This document shows positions 18,242 to 26,692 of a DNA stretch of 64,000 nucleotides, piece after piece. The stretch is from Asaia sp003994335 (GTDB lineage: Bacteria > Pseudomonadota > Alphaproteobacteria > Acetobacterales > Acetobacteraceae): positions 186,001 to 250,000 of the forward strand of contig NZ_JBBCOR010000005.1 of assembly GCF_037151175.1 (NCBI RefSeq), written 5' to 3'. The notes beneath the pieces were generated by a model that was not told where the DNA came from, ran no database searches, and saw only the letters and a program-made list of their open reading frames with translations. Positions within the stretch are counted from its first letter, which is position 1; each line of letters opens with the position of its first letter. The position numbers and the translations under genes were made by a program.

Positions 18242-19684
18242 ATGAGACCACGGTTCTCACACAAGGCCCCGCCTGTCGCGGGGTCAATTCTGGCGCTCGC
18301 GCTCATTTCCGGCGCGACGCTGACCATTATGGCGCCAGATGCGCTTGCGCAGTATCGCGGGCCGATCTCTGAAACGGCCCCCCTCTTTGCCCTCGATACG
18401 CCGACCTCTTATGCGAATACACCTTTCACGCCGCCGGTTGAAAGTATGGTTCTCCCTTGGGAGCGCCTGATCAAGCGGCTGAACAAGCGCGGGATCGGTA
18501 TCGTGGTCGACTACACGAGCGAGAGCGCGCTGGTGCTCAATGCGGGGCATGCTGGGGATGCCGGGTACGCGCATCAGATTGGTGTCGAACTCGATCTCGA
18601 CTGGGAGAAGCTGGCAGGATGGAAGGGGTTCGTTACTCACGCGGTGATCGTCAATCGCGCGGGGCATAATCTGGCCGCCGATCTGGGGGAGCGCTCCCTG
18701 AATGGTTTCCAGGAGATCTATGGCGGCGGCGGCAATGTGGGCGTGCATCTTGTCTATGTGTACGGTACGCAGAACCTGCTTAAAGACCGTATGCAGATTG
18801 CTCTGGGCAAGATGCCGGTGAATATCGACTTCGCCAATTCTCCCCTGTTCTGCACCTTCATGAACAAGTCCAATTGTGGCATCCCTAAATCTCTGACCCG
18901 CACGGCTGCGGGATACGGGACTTATCCCGGCTCTACCTGGGGCGCGAGGCTGCGTTACTGGCCGCTCCATGGCGTCTATGCCCAGACCGGTCTTTACGGC
19001 GTGAACCCCTACCTCAACAGCAATCAATATGATCGCACCGGGTTCAGAATGGGTACGGAACTCTACACAGGCGTCTATATTCCAACCGAGATCGGGCTCA
19101 TCCCATCCTTCGGTAAAAACCAGCTCGTCGGGCATTATAAATTCGGTGTCGCCTATGATTCGTCCAACTACCGAGATCTCTATTACGATGCCGCCATGAA
19201 CCCCGCTGCCGCAACGGGACTCCCCTATCGCTGGACAAACGGCAAGACACAGCTCTGGCTCCAGGGGGATCAGATGGTCGTGCGTAACGGTCATGGGCCG
19301 TTGCAAGGCATGTATGTTCTCGCCGGTGCAACCAAGAGCCAGGGTGAGAACAGCCCCTATGACTGGCAGGTCTATGCGGGACTGGTTGATCGGGGGTTCT
19401 TCAAGTCGCGACCCAAGGATACATTCGGGGTGGAATGGTCTGAGACCTTTGCCAGTCACCAACTCGTCGCTTCGCAATGGATACGTTACCGTCAGGGGCG
19501 CTCACTGCCGGGAAATGCCACTTATCCGCAGAGCCATATCATGACCTTCGAGGCGACCTACAACATCCACGTCTTTCGCGGCCTGTCGATCCAGCCTGAC
19601 TACCAACATATCTGGCGCACCAATCTCCAGGCCGACAAGCCTCAGGTCGATGCTGTTGGGCTCAAGATCCATGCCGTGCTCTGA
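18242..19684 (+). CDS. oprB: OprB-type carbohydrate-selective porin
   Basis: A 480-residue outer-membrane protein with an N-terminal signal peptide ending near PDALAQYRGP. The body is rich in alternating aromatic/polar beta strands, and the segment RLIKRLNKRGIGIVVDYTSE is the typical N-terminal OprB motif. The C-terminus ends in a beta strand (VDAVGLKIHAVL). OprB channels admit sugars and polyols; acetic acid bacteria often carry several. It follows the hydroxyacid dehydrogenase by about 50 bases, with a small CCCCgcgaGGGG hairpin between, and probably belongs to the same uptake/catabolic unit. Confidence 0.87.
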   Translation: MRPRFSHKAPPVAGSILALALISGATLTIMAPDALAQYRGPISETAPLFALDTPTSYANTPFTPPVESMVLPWERLIKRLNKRGIGIVVDYTSESALVLNAGHAGDAGYAHQIGVELDLDWEKLAGWKGFVTHAVIVNRAGHNLAADLGERSLNGFQEIYGGGGNVGVHLVYVYGTQNLLKDRMQIALGKMPVNIDFANSPLFCTFMNKSNCGIPKSLTRTAAGYGTYPGSTWGARLRYWPLHGVYAQTGLYGVNPYLNSNQYDRTGFRMGTELYTGVYIPTEIGLIPSFGKNQLVGHYKFGVAYDSSNYRDLYYDAAMNPAAATGLPYRWTNGKTQLWLQGDQMVVRNGHGPLQGMYVLAGATKSQGENSPYDWQVYAGLVDRGFFKSRPKDTFGVEWSETFASHQLVASQWIRYRQGRSLPGNATYPQSHIMTFEATYNIHVFRGLSIQPDYQHIWRTNLQADKPQVDAVGLKIHAVL

Positions 19685-19784
19685 ATGTCCGTTGGGGAGG
19701 GATTGCAGATGAAACGCACGCTTTGTAAGAGATCCGCATAGACGTGATGTGACACGAGCTTCCGCTCCCTGCACCATTTCCGGC

Positions 19785-20726
19785 ATGATGGACACCCTCG
19801 TATTTCGGCTCAAGTTCAGGCAGTTGCTGCTTCTGCGGCAGATCAGTCGCGAGCCTGCGCTCAATCGCGCTGCGCGCTCGTTGAATCTCTCCCAGCCGAC
19901 CGCCTCGAAGCTACTGCAGGACATGGAAACCGATCTCGAAGCCCAGCTTTTCGAGCGTCATACTCATGGGCTGACCCCGACGCGATCAGGGTTGGTAGCA
20001 ATACGCCATGCCGAGCAGATCCTGGCCGATCTGGGGCGTCTGCGCCATGATCTGCAGGCGGTCGGACGTGGGCTTTCCGGGACGGTGACGATCGGTACGA
20101 TCGGCGCGCCGCTCCATGAGATCATCACGCCTGTTCTGGTGTCGCTTGCAGAGACGGAGCCCGAGTTATGTGTCACTCTGCATGTCGGGACGAGCGACGA
20201 TCTGATGAACATGCTCCATGCCGGGCGTATCGATCTCGCCATAGGGCGCGCGATCGAGGGTATCGGTTCCGACCTGCTGCTGGTTGAGGAACTGGCTTCG
20301 GAGCAGCTGCTGATTGTTGCTGGCGCGCAGAATCCGATCAATGAGCGTATCCCCAAAACGCTGCATGACCTGCGTGATGCGCGCTGGATCATTCACACGC
20401 GTCCCAGCCCCATGCGTCAGGCCATCGAGACAGCTTTCACGTTGGCGCGATTGCCCCTCCCTTCCTTTCCGATCGAGCTCTCCTCGGTAACCGCAACGAT
20501 CGATCTTCTCTCCCAGTCGGACATGCTGGCAGTGGTACCGCGTTCGATCTACAAACTCTTCGCAAGGTCAGGAATTCTGCGGGAACTGCCGGTCTCGCTC
20601 CCCGACATTATGGGGTCCTATTCGCTCATAAGATTGCGCAACCGGACAGTGACGCCTGAAATGGATTATCTTGCCGGTGAAATAAGGGGGCGGGCTATCG
20701 GATTATCTGATAACGCCATCAAATAA
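19785..20726 (+). CDS. LysR family transcriptional regulator
   Basis: A 313-residue regulator. The N-terminal winged HTH includes REPALNRAARSLNLSQPTAS and MLEDMETDLEAQ-like helices (here LLQDMETDLEAQLFERHTHG). The C-terminal effector domain begins near GTVTIGTIGAPLHE. I start at the first ATG of an ATGATG pair at 19785; a GTG 12 codons earlier is possible, and neither has a strong ribosome site. It lies directly upstream of, and in the same direction as, the fusion-aldolase-kinase run, so it is the natural candidate to activate that operon. Confidence 0.88.
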   Translation: MMDTLVFRLKFRQLLLLRQISREPALNRAARSLNLSQPTASKLLQDMETDLEAQLFERHTHGLTPTRSGLVAIRHAEQILADLGRLRHDLQAVGRGLSGTVTIGTIGAPLHEIITPVLVSLAETEPELCVTLHVGTSDDLMNMLHAGRIDLAIGRAIEGIGSDLLLVEELASEQLLIVAGAQNPINERIPKTLHDLRDARWIIHTRPSPMRQAIETAFTLARLPLPSFPIELSSVTATIDLLSQSDMLAVVPRSIYKLFARSGILRELPVSLPDIMGSYSLIRLRNRTVTPEMDYLAGEIRGRAIGLSDNAIK

Positions 20727-20769
20727 GTCTTATCGACTTTGTAATGTCGCTCGTTTCTTCTGCCCCGGT

Positions 20770-20783
20770 TGATTGTGTAATCA
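20770..20783. promoter_or_regulatory. TGATT-N4-AATCA palindrome before the fusion gene
   Basis: A short perfect dyad located 19 bases upstream of the fusion gene ATG, in the only gap between the LysR gene and the catabolic run. Its size and position suit a LysR-type or core-promoter element. The assignment is speculative. Confidence 0.3.
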
Positions 20784-20801
20784 TACGGGTAGCCTGAAAT
20801 C

Positions 20802-22826
20802 ATGCATGTTCTAATCCTCGGTGCGGCTGGAATGCTGGGGCGAAAGCTGACCGAGAGTTTCATCGGCAGGCCCGATGGTTCATTTCCCGGGCCCTCAATC
20901 CTGACCCTCGCCGATGTCACGGCGCCGGAGGTGCCGCTGGGCTTTGCCGGTACGGTCAGCTGCGTTGCGGCAGATCTCGCTGCGCCTGAAGCGGCGGCAC
21001 AGCTCCTCGCCCAGAGGCCTGATATCATCTTTCATCTGGCCGCTGTCGTATCCGGCGCTGCCGAGACGGATATGGCGCTCGGTTACCGGGTCAATCTCGA
21101 CGCCTCACGCGCTCTGTTTGAAGCGATCAGGGAGCTTCACGAGCAGGAAGGCTACAAGCCGCGCCTCGTCTTTGCCTCCTCCATCGGCGTGTTCGGTCGG
21201 CCTCTGCCCGATGTCATACCCGACAGCCAGATCCCGACCCCAGAGAGCAGATATGGCGTACAGAAGGCCATGGTCGAATTGCTTCTCACAGACTATTCGC
21301 GTCGTGGTATTTTCGATGGCGTTGCGCCGCGTATCCCGACCATTTGCGTGCGCCCGGGCGCGCCGAACGCCGCGGCGTCGGGATTTTTCTCAACGATCAT
21401 TCGCGAGCCGCTGATCGGGCGCGAGGCCATTCTTCCGGTGCCACGCGACACGCGCCACTGGCTCGCCAGCCCGCGCGCCGCTGTCAAGGCACTCCGTCAC
21501 GCGGCGGAGCTCGACTACGCCTTGATCAGTCCTCGGCCAGTCTTCACACTTCCTGCCCTGAGCGTCACCGTAGAGGAGCAGATCGAGGCGTTGCGACGCG
21601 TCGCTGGCACCAGGGCCGTGTCGCTTATCCGTGAGGTACCGGACGCGTTCGTTCAGCATTTCGTCTCGTCATGGCCCAAGGCGTTCGACACGCATCGGGC
21701 GCTGAGTCTCGGTTTCGAGCCCGATGCGTCGTTCGAGGCGATCATCCGTGCGCACATTGAAGACGAGCTCGATGGCTGTGTTGACGGGGCGCCTCTTTCC
21801 TCGGCCAGCACGCCTGGCTCTGCCAGCATGAGCAGGGTCTGGGCATCGGCCCACGACAACGCGCCGCTCGCGCGGCATATCGATAAAAGGTCGAATGCCA
21901 TGCCCTGGACTGCGAAGACCTGGCCGATTGCGGCCGCGATGATCCAGTATCCCCCTCTGCTTCCAGATGGGACTTCCGTGCAGGACCAGAGCGCAGAAGG
22001 CTGGGCCAGGACGCTCCTGGATGTAAGTCGTGCGGGGTTCACCGAGCTGGATCCGACTGATTGCTGGTTGCGCCTGGCGGATCTCTCAAAGCCCAGACAG
22101 CGCGACTTTCTGTCGGTCTGCGGCGATCTCGGGCTGTCCATCCCGGCCATCTCCACCTCGCGTCGCTCGGTGATCGATCCGGATCCCGACAAGGCCGATG
22201 CCGCGTTGTCCTATATCCATAGGGTGATCGATACGGCCGCAGAGATTGGTGCGCGCGAAATCGCAGTCGGTTTTGCGACGGCGCTGACCGAGCCTCAGCG
22301 CAAGGCGCTCTGGTTCTGGACCGCGCAGGGCCATCAGGACCCCGATGATCCGGAGGTCTGGAAAAAGGCCGTGACGCGCATTCGTGAGCTCGCGGATCAT
22401 GCCCAGAGCGTTGGGGTCACCCTGTCGCTCGAGATGTACGAGGACACCTATCTGGGTTCGGCGGATTCCAGCGTGAAGTTCGTACGCGACGTCGATCATC
22501 CCGCCTGCGGTATCAATGCCGATATCGGCAATCTTGTCCGGTTGCACCGCCCCATGGAGCGCTGGCAGGACATGATGAAGAAGCTCGCTCCCTATCTTCG
22601 ATATTGGCACGTCAAAAATTATTTGCGCACGGAGGACGAGACGACAGGTATGATCGTCACGGCGCCTGCCCCGATGGAGCAGGGCGTGATCAGCTATCGC
22701 GCCGCGATCAACATGGCGCTCGAGCACGGCTATGCCAGCCCCTTCCTGGTCGAGCATTATGGTGGTGACGGGCTTAGTGTTGCCGCGCAGAACCGGGATT
22801 ATATCCGGAGGATACTGCCGCAATGA
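20802..22826 (+). CDS. Fusion: DenD-like aldonate dehydrogenase + xylose-isomerase-like TIM barrel
   Basis: A 674-residue two-domain protein. Residues 1-325 are an NAD-dependent epimerase/dehydrogenase domain: GAAGMLG at 7-13, SSIGVFG near 126-132, and the Y151xxxK155 pair. The end, LGFEPDASFEAIIRAHIEDEL, is typical of D-erythronate dehydrogenase (DenD) proteins, which oxidise C2 of aldonates. Residues 326-366 are a low-complexity linker. Residues 367-674 are a sugar phosphate isomerase/epimerase (AP-endonuclease-2) barrel, with LSLEMYEDTYLG, NADIGNLVR, HVKNYLR and VEHYGGDG as likely metal/substrate positions. An internal ATG at codon 367 (base 21900) has AAAAGG nine bases upstream, so a separate barrel might also be made. 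The stop overlaps the aldolase ATG. The fusion suggests two consecutive steps on one sugar acid. Confidence 0.85.
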   Translation: MHVLILGAAGMLGRKLTESFIGRPDGSFPGPSILTLADVTAPEVPLGFAGTVSCVAADLAAPEAAAQLLAQRPDIIFHLAAVVSGAAETDMALGYRVNLDASRALFEAIRELHEQEGYKPRLVFASSIGVFGRPLPDVIPDSQIPTPESRYGVQKAMVELLLTDYSRRGIFDGVAPRIPTICVRPGAPNAAASGFFSTIIREPLIGREAILPVPRDTRHWLASPRAAVKALRHAAELDYALISPRPVFTLPALSVTVEEQIEALRRVAGTRAVSLIREVPDAFVQHFVSSWPKAFDTHRALSLGFEPDASFEAIIRAHIEDELDGCVDGAPLSSASTPGSASMSRVWASAHDNAPLARHIDKRSNAMPWTAKTWPIAAAMIQYPPLLPDGTSVQDQSAEGWARTLLDVSRAGFTELDPTDCWLRLADLSKPRQRDFLSVCGDLGLSIPAISTSRRSVIDPDPDKADAALSYIHRVIDTAAEIGAREIAVGFATALTEPQRKALWFWTAQGHQDPDDPEVWKKAVTRIRELADHAQSVGVTLSLEMYEDTYLGSADSSVKFVRDVDHPACGINADIGNLVRLHRPMERWQDMMKKLAPYLRYWHVKNYLRTEDETTGMIVTAPAPMEQGVISYRAAINMALEHGYASPFLVEHYGGDGLSVAAQNRDYIRRILPQ

Positions 22827-23821
22827 CCCTTACGCGTTATACGAATACACGGGTCGGTTCCCGCTTCGATGCGAAGATCGCCCGAATGCGTGCCGGATCG
22901 GATACGACGAGCGACTTCATCCTGGCCGATGCCAAGGATGCCGATATGGCGGGTGGTCTCTCGGCGCTGGGCACGAACAGGGCCACCGGATTACCCTGCA
23001 CCCTGTCGGAATTCGACGCTGCCATCACCGAGATCGTGAAGCAGGACGTCGTCGACATTCTGCTGGCATCTGTCTCGACCCTGGGGCGCCTCGACAAGAC
23101 AGGTATTTTCGCGAACAGCCCGATACGTCGCGCCGTTCGTCTCAATGATACCTCCGATCTATGGCGCATTCGGGGCGCGGATTACGGGCGTCAGCCATCC
23201 ATTCCCTTCCGCACGGCCCGGCTCGATCTTCTGCCGGAGCCGTTTGGTCTTTATTCCATGACCTTCAGCGGTGATGCGCGAGAAGATGCGGAGAGCCTGT
23301 CGCGCTATCGCGACTTCAGGGCCGAGGCGCAGGCTGCGGGCGTTGCCCATTTTCTGGAGGTCTTCAACCCCGTTCATCCCCTGCTCGACCAGGACGATCA
23401 CGGCGCGTTTCTCAATGATATGGTGAGCCGCACCCTTGCCGGAATGCATGAGAGCGAGCGCCCTGTCTTCCTCAAGCTGGCCTTTAACGGAGCAAGGGTG
23501 CTCGAGGCTTTTTGCCGCTACGACCGGACCTTGATCGTCGGGATCATGGGCGGTGGCAGCGGAACAACGCGAGATTGCCTCGAACTGCTTCATCAGGCGC
23601 AACAGAGCGGGGCACGCGCCGCGCTTTTCGGGCGCAAGATCCTGGATGCGGAGCATCCGCCCTCCATGGTGGCCATGATGCGTGCCGTGGTTGAGCGACG
23701 CCTGACCCCTGTCGAGGGGGTCAAGATCTATCACGAGGAGATCCTGGCGCGTGGTCTGTCTCCCTTGAGACCCATCGAGGCCGATCTGCAGGTCACCGAG
23801 CCCACTCTTCAACTGGCCTGA
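22823..23821 (+). CDS. Aldolase-like TIM-barrel protein (DeoC/LacD/FbaB-like)
   Basis: A 332-residue protein whose ATG overlaps the fusion gene stop by four bases. It looks like a class I aldolase barrel: LADAKDADMAGGLSALGT near the start, PVFLKLAFNGARVLEAF with a lysine placed as in Schiff-base aldolases, and the phosphate-binding-type loop VGIMGGGSGTTRD, then GARAALFGRKI. Family recognition is by pattern only and I am not sure of the subfamily. Together with the downstream kinase it could cleave or decarboxylate a phosphorylated keto sugar or keto acid. Substrate unknown. Confidence 0.68.
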   Translation: MTLTRYTNTRVGSRFDAKIARMRAGSDTTSDFILADAKDADMAGGLSALGTNRATGLPCTLSEFDAAITEIVKQDVVDILLASVSTLGRLDKTGIFANSPIRRAVRLNDTSDLWRIRGADYGRQPSIPFRTARLDLLPEPFGLYSMTFSGDAREDAESLSRYRDFRAEAQAAGVAHFLEVFNPVHPLLDQDDHGAFLNDMVSRTLAGMHESERPVFLKLAFNGARVLEAFCRYDRTLIVGIMGGGSGTTRDCLELLHQAQQSGARAALFGRKILDAEHPPSMVAMMRAVVERRLTPVEGVKIYHEEILARGLSPLRPIEADLQVTEPTLQLA

Positions 23822-23849
23822 GCGGCCCCACAAGGCGGATTACGATAAT

Positions 23850-25565
23850 ATGGTCCATATCTGCGGCGACGAAGACGATTTTGCGACCCACGGTCTGCGC
23901 GCCTTCAACCACATCTTTCAGGATATCGTCCGCCCCGTTCGCAGCGGTGCGCTGCGTGCCCAGCCCGGACCTCAGGGCAAGGTGACCGTTCTCGTTGGAG
24001 GGGGCTCCGGACATTACCCGACCTTCTGCGGGTTTGTTGGATCGGGCTTCGCCGACGCCGTGGTGATGGGGGGCATCTTTGCCTCCCCCTCCATTCAGGC
24101 TGTCGCTACGATTGGACGTCTCGCGCATCGTGGCGGCGGGATCGTGATGGGGTTCGGCAATTACGCTGGCGATAACCTCAATTTCGGGATCGCTGCCGAG
24201 CGTCTGCGCGCCGAGGGGATCGATACGCGCATCGTGGTGACAACCGACGATGTTGCCAGCGCACCACCTGAAACACCCGAGAGACGGCGCGGCGTCGCGG
24301 GTGATATCATCGTCTTCAAGATCATGGGCGCCTCGGCGGATGCAGGCTACGACATCGACGCTGTCGAAGCCGTTTCGCGCAAGGCCAATGACCGAACGCG
24401 CTCCTTCGGCATTGCGTTCGATGGCTGCGCGCTTCCCGGAAGCCCGGAAAAGATCTTCACCGTCCCTGAAGGACGTATGGCGCTGGGGCTCGGTATTCAC
24501 GGTGAGCCCGGAATTGATGAACATGATCTGGCGACACCGGAGGTCATCGCCGAAGCGCTGTACTCTCGCGTCATGGCGGAGCGGCCGCCCGAGGCTCGTC
24601 GTCTCGCGGTATTGCTCAACGGCGCAGGCGCGACCACGACGGAGGAGCTCTTCGTTCTCTGGAACGCGCTCGAAGCATTATTCGAGCGTGATGGGCTCAC
24701 TCTCATCGCCCCGCTTGTCGGCTCCTACGCCACCAGCCTTGATATGTATGGCTGCTCCCTAACCATCACCTGGCTGGATGAGGAGCTGGAGGGGTTCTGG
24801 CGTGCGCCCGTAAATGCTCCTGTTCTTTGCCGCCACAAGGTCGAGGGGGACTGGGTTCCGGCCTCGCGTCAGGCCATAGCCGAACTGCCCGTTCATTATG
24901 AGAGGGCAGAAACCGAGGCCGGCAGCCAGGCCGGGCGCTGCGTGGCGCGCGCCATTGCACGCCTTGCGCAGACCCTGCATGAGGAAGAGGCGATGCTGGG
25001 GCGCATCGACGCCATTGCGGGTGATGGCGATCATGGTCAGGGCATGGCGCGCGGCTCGCGCGCGGCTGCCAGAGCAGCCGAGGCCGCATCTTCCGCCGGC
25101 GCGGGTGCACGCCGTGTCCTCGAGGCCGCCGCTGATGCCTGGGGCGATCGCGCAGGCGGAACCTCCGGCGCGCTATGGGGTGAAGCGCTTTTTGCCTTCT
25201 CGACGGTTCTCGATGACCGCAGCGCCCTCGAGGCGCGCGGTGTTCGTATGGGAGTGCTCAAGGCAGCGCGGCGCGTGAGGGAGATCGGCAAGGCCGAACC
25301 TGGCGACAAGACGATGGTCGATGCGCTCGCACCTTTCGTTGCCACATTGGAACGTCATCACGAACAGCCCGGTCCCATGACCGAAATCTGGGCCGAGGCA
25401 GTGCAGGAGGCGCTTGCTGGGGCGGAGGCGACGAAGGCCTTTGCCGCGCGGAAGGGCCGCGCCAAGACGCATGGCGATCACAGCAAGGGCCATCCCGATC
25501 CTGGAGCCTTGTCCTTTGCCCTCGCCATGCAGGCACTTTCGCCTCTCGTTGCTGATCTGATCTGA
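23850..25565 (+). CDS. Dihydroxyacetone kinase-type DhaK-DhaL fusion kinase (first copy)
   Basis: A 571-residue ATP-dependent ketose kinase. The DhaK half has GGGSGH at 50-55, GNYAGD at 103-108, and the histidine expected to bind the substrate carbonyl covalently at H217 (GLGIHGEPG). The DhaL half has the Mg-ATP motif GDGDHGQGMARG starting near residue 391 and AGGTSGALWG. Relatives phosphorylate dihydroxyacetone, L- or D-erythrulose (LerK/DerK) or apulose. It aligns without gaps to the second copy at 32693-34414 over at least the first 220 residues. Operon position after the fusion and aldolase genes points to a sugar-acid-derived ketose as substrate (inference). Confidence 0.9.
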   Translation: MVHICGDEDDFATHGLRAFNHIFQDIVRPVRSGALRAQPGPQGKVTVLVGGGSGHYPTFCGFVGSGFADAVVMGGIFASPSIQAVATIGRLAHRGGGIVMGFGNYAGDNLNFGIAAERLRAEGIDTRIVVTTDDVASAPPETPERRRGVAGDIIVFKIMGASADAGYDIDAVEAVSRKANDRTRSFGIAFDGCALPGSPEKIFTVPEGRMALGLGIHGEPGIDEHDLATPEVIAEALYSRVMAERPPEARRLAVLLNGAGATTTEELFVLWNALEALFERDGLTLIAPLVGSYATSLDMYGCSLTITWLDEELEGFWRAPVNAPVLCRHKVEGDWVPASRQAIAELPVHYERAETEAGSQAGRCVARAIARLAQTLHEEEAMLGRIDAIAGDGDHGQGMARGSRAAARAAEAASSAGAGARRVLEAAADAWGDRAGGTSGALWGEALFAFSTVLDDRSALEARGVRMGVLKAARRVREIGKAEPGDKTMVDALAPFVATLERHHEQPGPMTEIWAEAVQEALAGAEATKAFAARKGRAKTHGDHSKGHPDPGALSFALAMQALSPLVADLI

Positions 25566-25675
25566 GGGATCTCAGGCTGAGAGGCTGATGAAGAGCTGAA
25601 GGACGTCAGGGCCGATATCGGGGCTTGTACGCGCGATAGGGCCCGGTGTGTTCCCCGGCAGAAAGGGAGATCGTC

Positions 25676-26614
25676 ATGGAACGACCGGGATTTATCGATC
25701 CCCATGTGCATCTGATCGATTTCGAGCAGATGCATTATCCCTGGCTGTCTCCGCCTTACAGCGCTGAGGCGCCGACGGGTGAAACGCGCGCGATCGCGCG
25801 CTCCTATGGCCTCGGCAGCTACCTCGCTGACCTCGAGGGCTGGAATGTGCGTGGTCTGGTGCACGTTGATTCCGGCGTTCACCCGGATGAGATCCTGCGC
25901 GAGGTGCACCATGTGCAGTCTGTTCTGGACGCTGCCATGGAGCCCCGTGAAGGCAAGCCCCCTATTTTGGGCGCAGCGGGCATTGTTGCCTGTGCGAGAC
26001 TGGACACACCCGATTTGGGGCATATCCTAGCAGCCCATAAGGTGGCGCCGCTTCTGCGTGGAGTGCGTCATATCGTGAACGCCCATCCGGAGCGGAAGCT
26101 GGCCTATCCGGAGCCGGACAGGACTCGGGATGCCGCATGGCAGGACGGACTTGCGATCGTCGCGCGACACGGGCTGACATTTGATCTGCAGTGCTATCCC
26201 GAACAGATGATGACTTTGGCCCCCTTGTTGCGGCGCCATGAGACAATGCCGGTTGTGATCGATCACCTGGGCATGCCGCTCTTTCATCTGTCGGGCGGTC
26301 GTGAGGCATGGCAGAGGGGTATGCGCGCGCTCGCTGCCTGCCCCAATATTCACGTCAAACTCTCCGGCTTCGGATTTGTCCGGCCCGATTGGCGTGATCA
26401 GGATATCGCGCCTGTGCTGCGCGAGGTAGTCGATGTCTTCGGGGTGGAACGATGCATGATTGCGAGCGATTTTCCCACCGATTTGCTCTTTGCCCCTGCG
26501 CGTCAGACACTCGACACGGTCCTGCATTTCGCAGAAGCGTTCAATCAAACCGAAAAACGCGCCTTGTTCGGTGCGGTAGCGGCACGCTTTTATCGCCTCG
26601 ATACCGCATTCTAG
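25676..26614 (+). CDS. Amidohydrolase-family sugar lactonase
   Basis: A 312-residue amidohydrolase-2 barrel. The metal site begins with IDPHVHL near the N-terminus; the conserved GVRHIVN, VIDHLGMP and ASDFPTDLLF segments follow. Related enzymes hydrolyse L-rhamnono-, L-fucono- or other aldonolactones. The ATG at 25676 has GGGAG about six bases upstream; ten more upstream codons are open but lack such a site. Lying between the kinase and the L-rhamnose-dehydrogenase-like SDR gene, it is the natural second step of an oxidative sugar pathway: SDR makes the lactone, this enzyme opens it. Confidence 0.82.
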   Translation: MERPGFIDPHVHLIDFEQMHYPWLSPPYSAEAPTGETRAIARSYGLGSYLADLEGWNVRGLVHVDSGVHPDEILREVHHVQSVLDAAMEPREGKPPILGAAGIVACARLDTPDLGHILAAHKVAPLLRGVRHIVNAHPERKLAYPEPDRTRDAAWQDGLAIVARHGLTFDLQCYPEQMMTLAPLLRRHETMPVVIDHLGMPLFHLSGGREAWQRGMRALAACPNIHVKLSGFGFVRPDWRDQDIAPVLREVVDVFGVERCMIASDFPTDLLFAPARQTLDTVLHFAEAFNQTEKRALFGAVAARFYRLDTAF

Positions 26615-26692
26615 CGCCCCCCCCGTTTTATAGGGTTGCCCGCGGCATAGGCAGCGCGTTCGACCAGCCTTCGCCTCAATAAAGGAACGACC

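Noticed and set aside
18284..19477. Minus-strand 397-residue open frame opposite the OprB gene
   Set aside because: Antisense shadow; the plus-strand frame has signal peptide and porin motifs.
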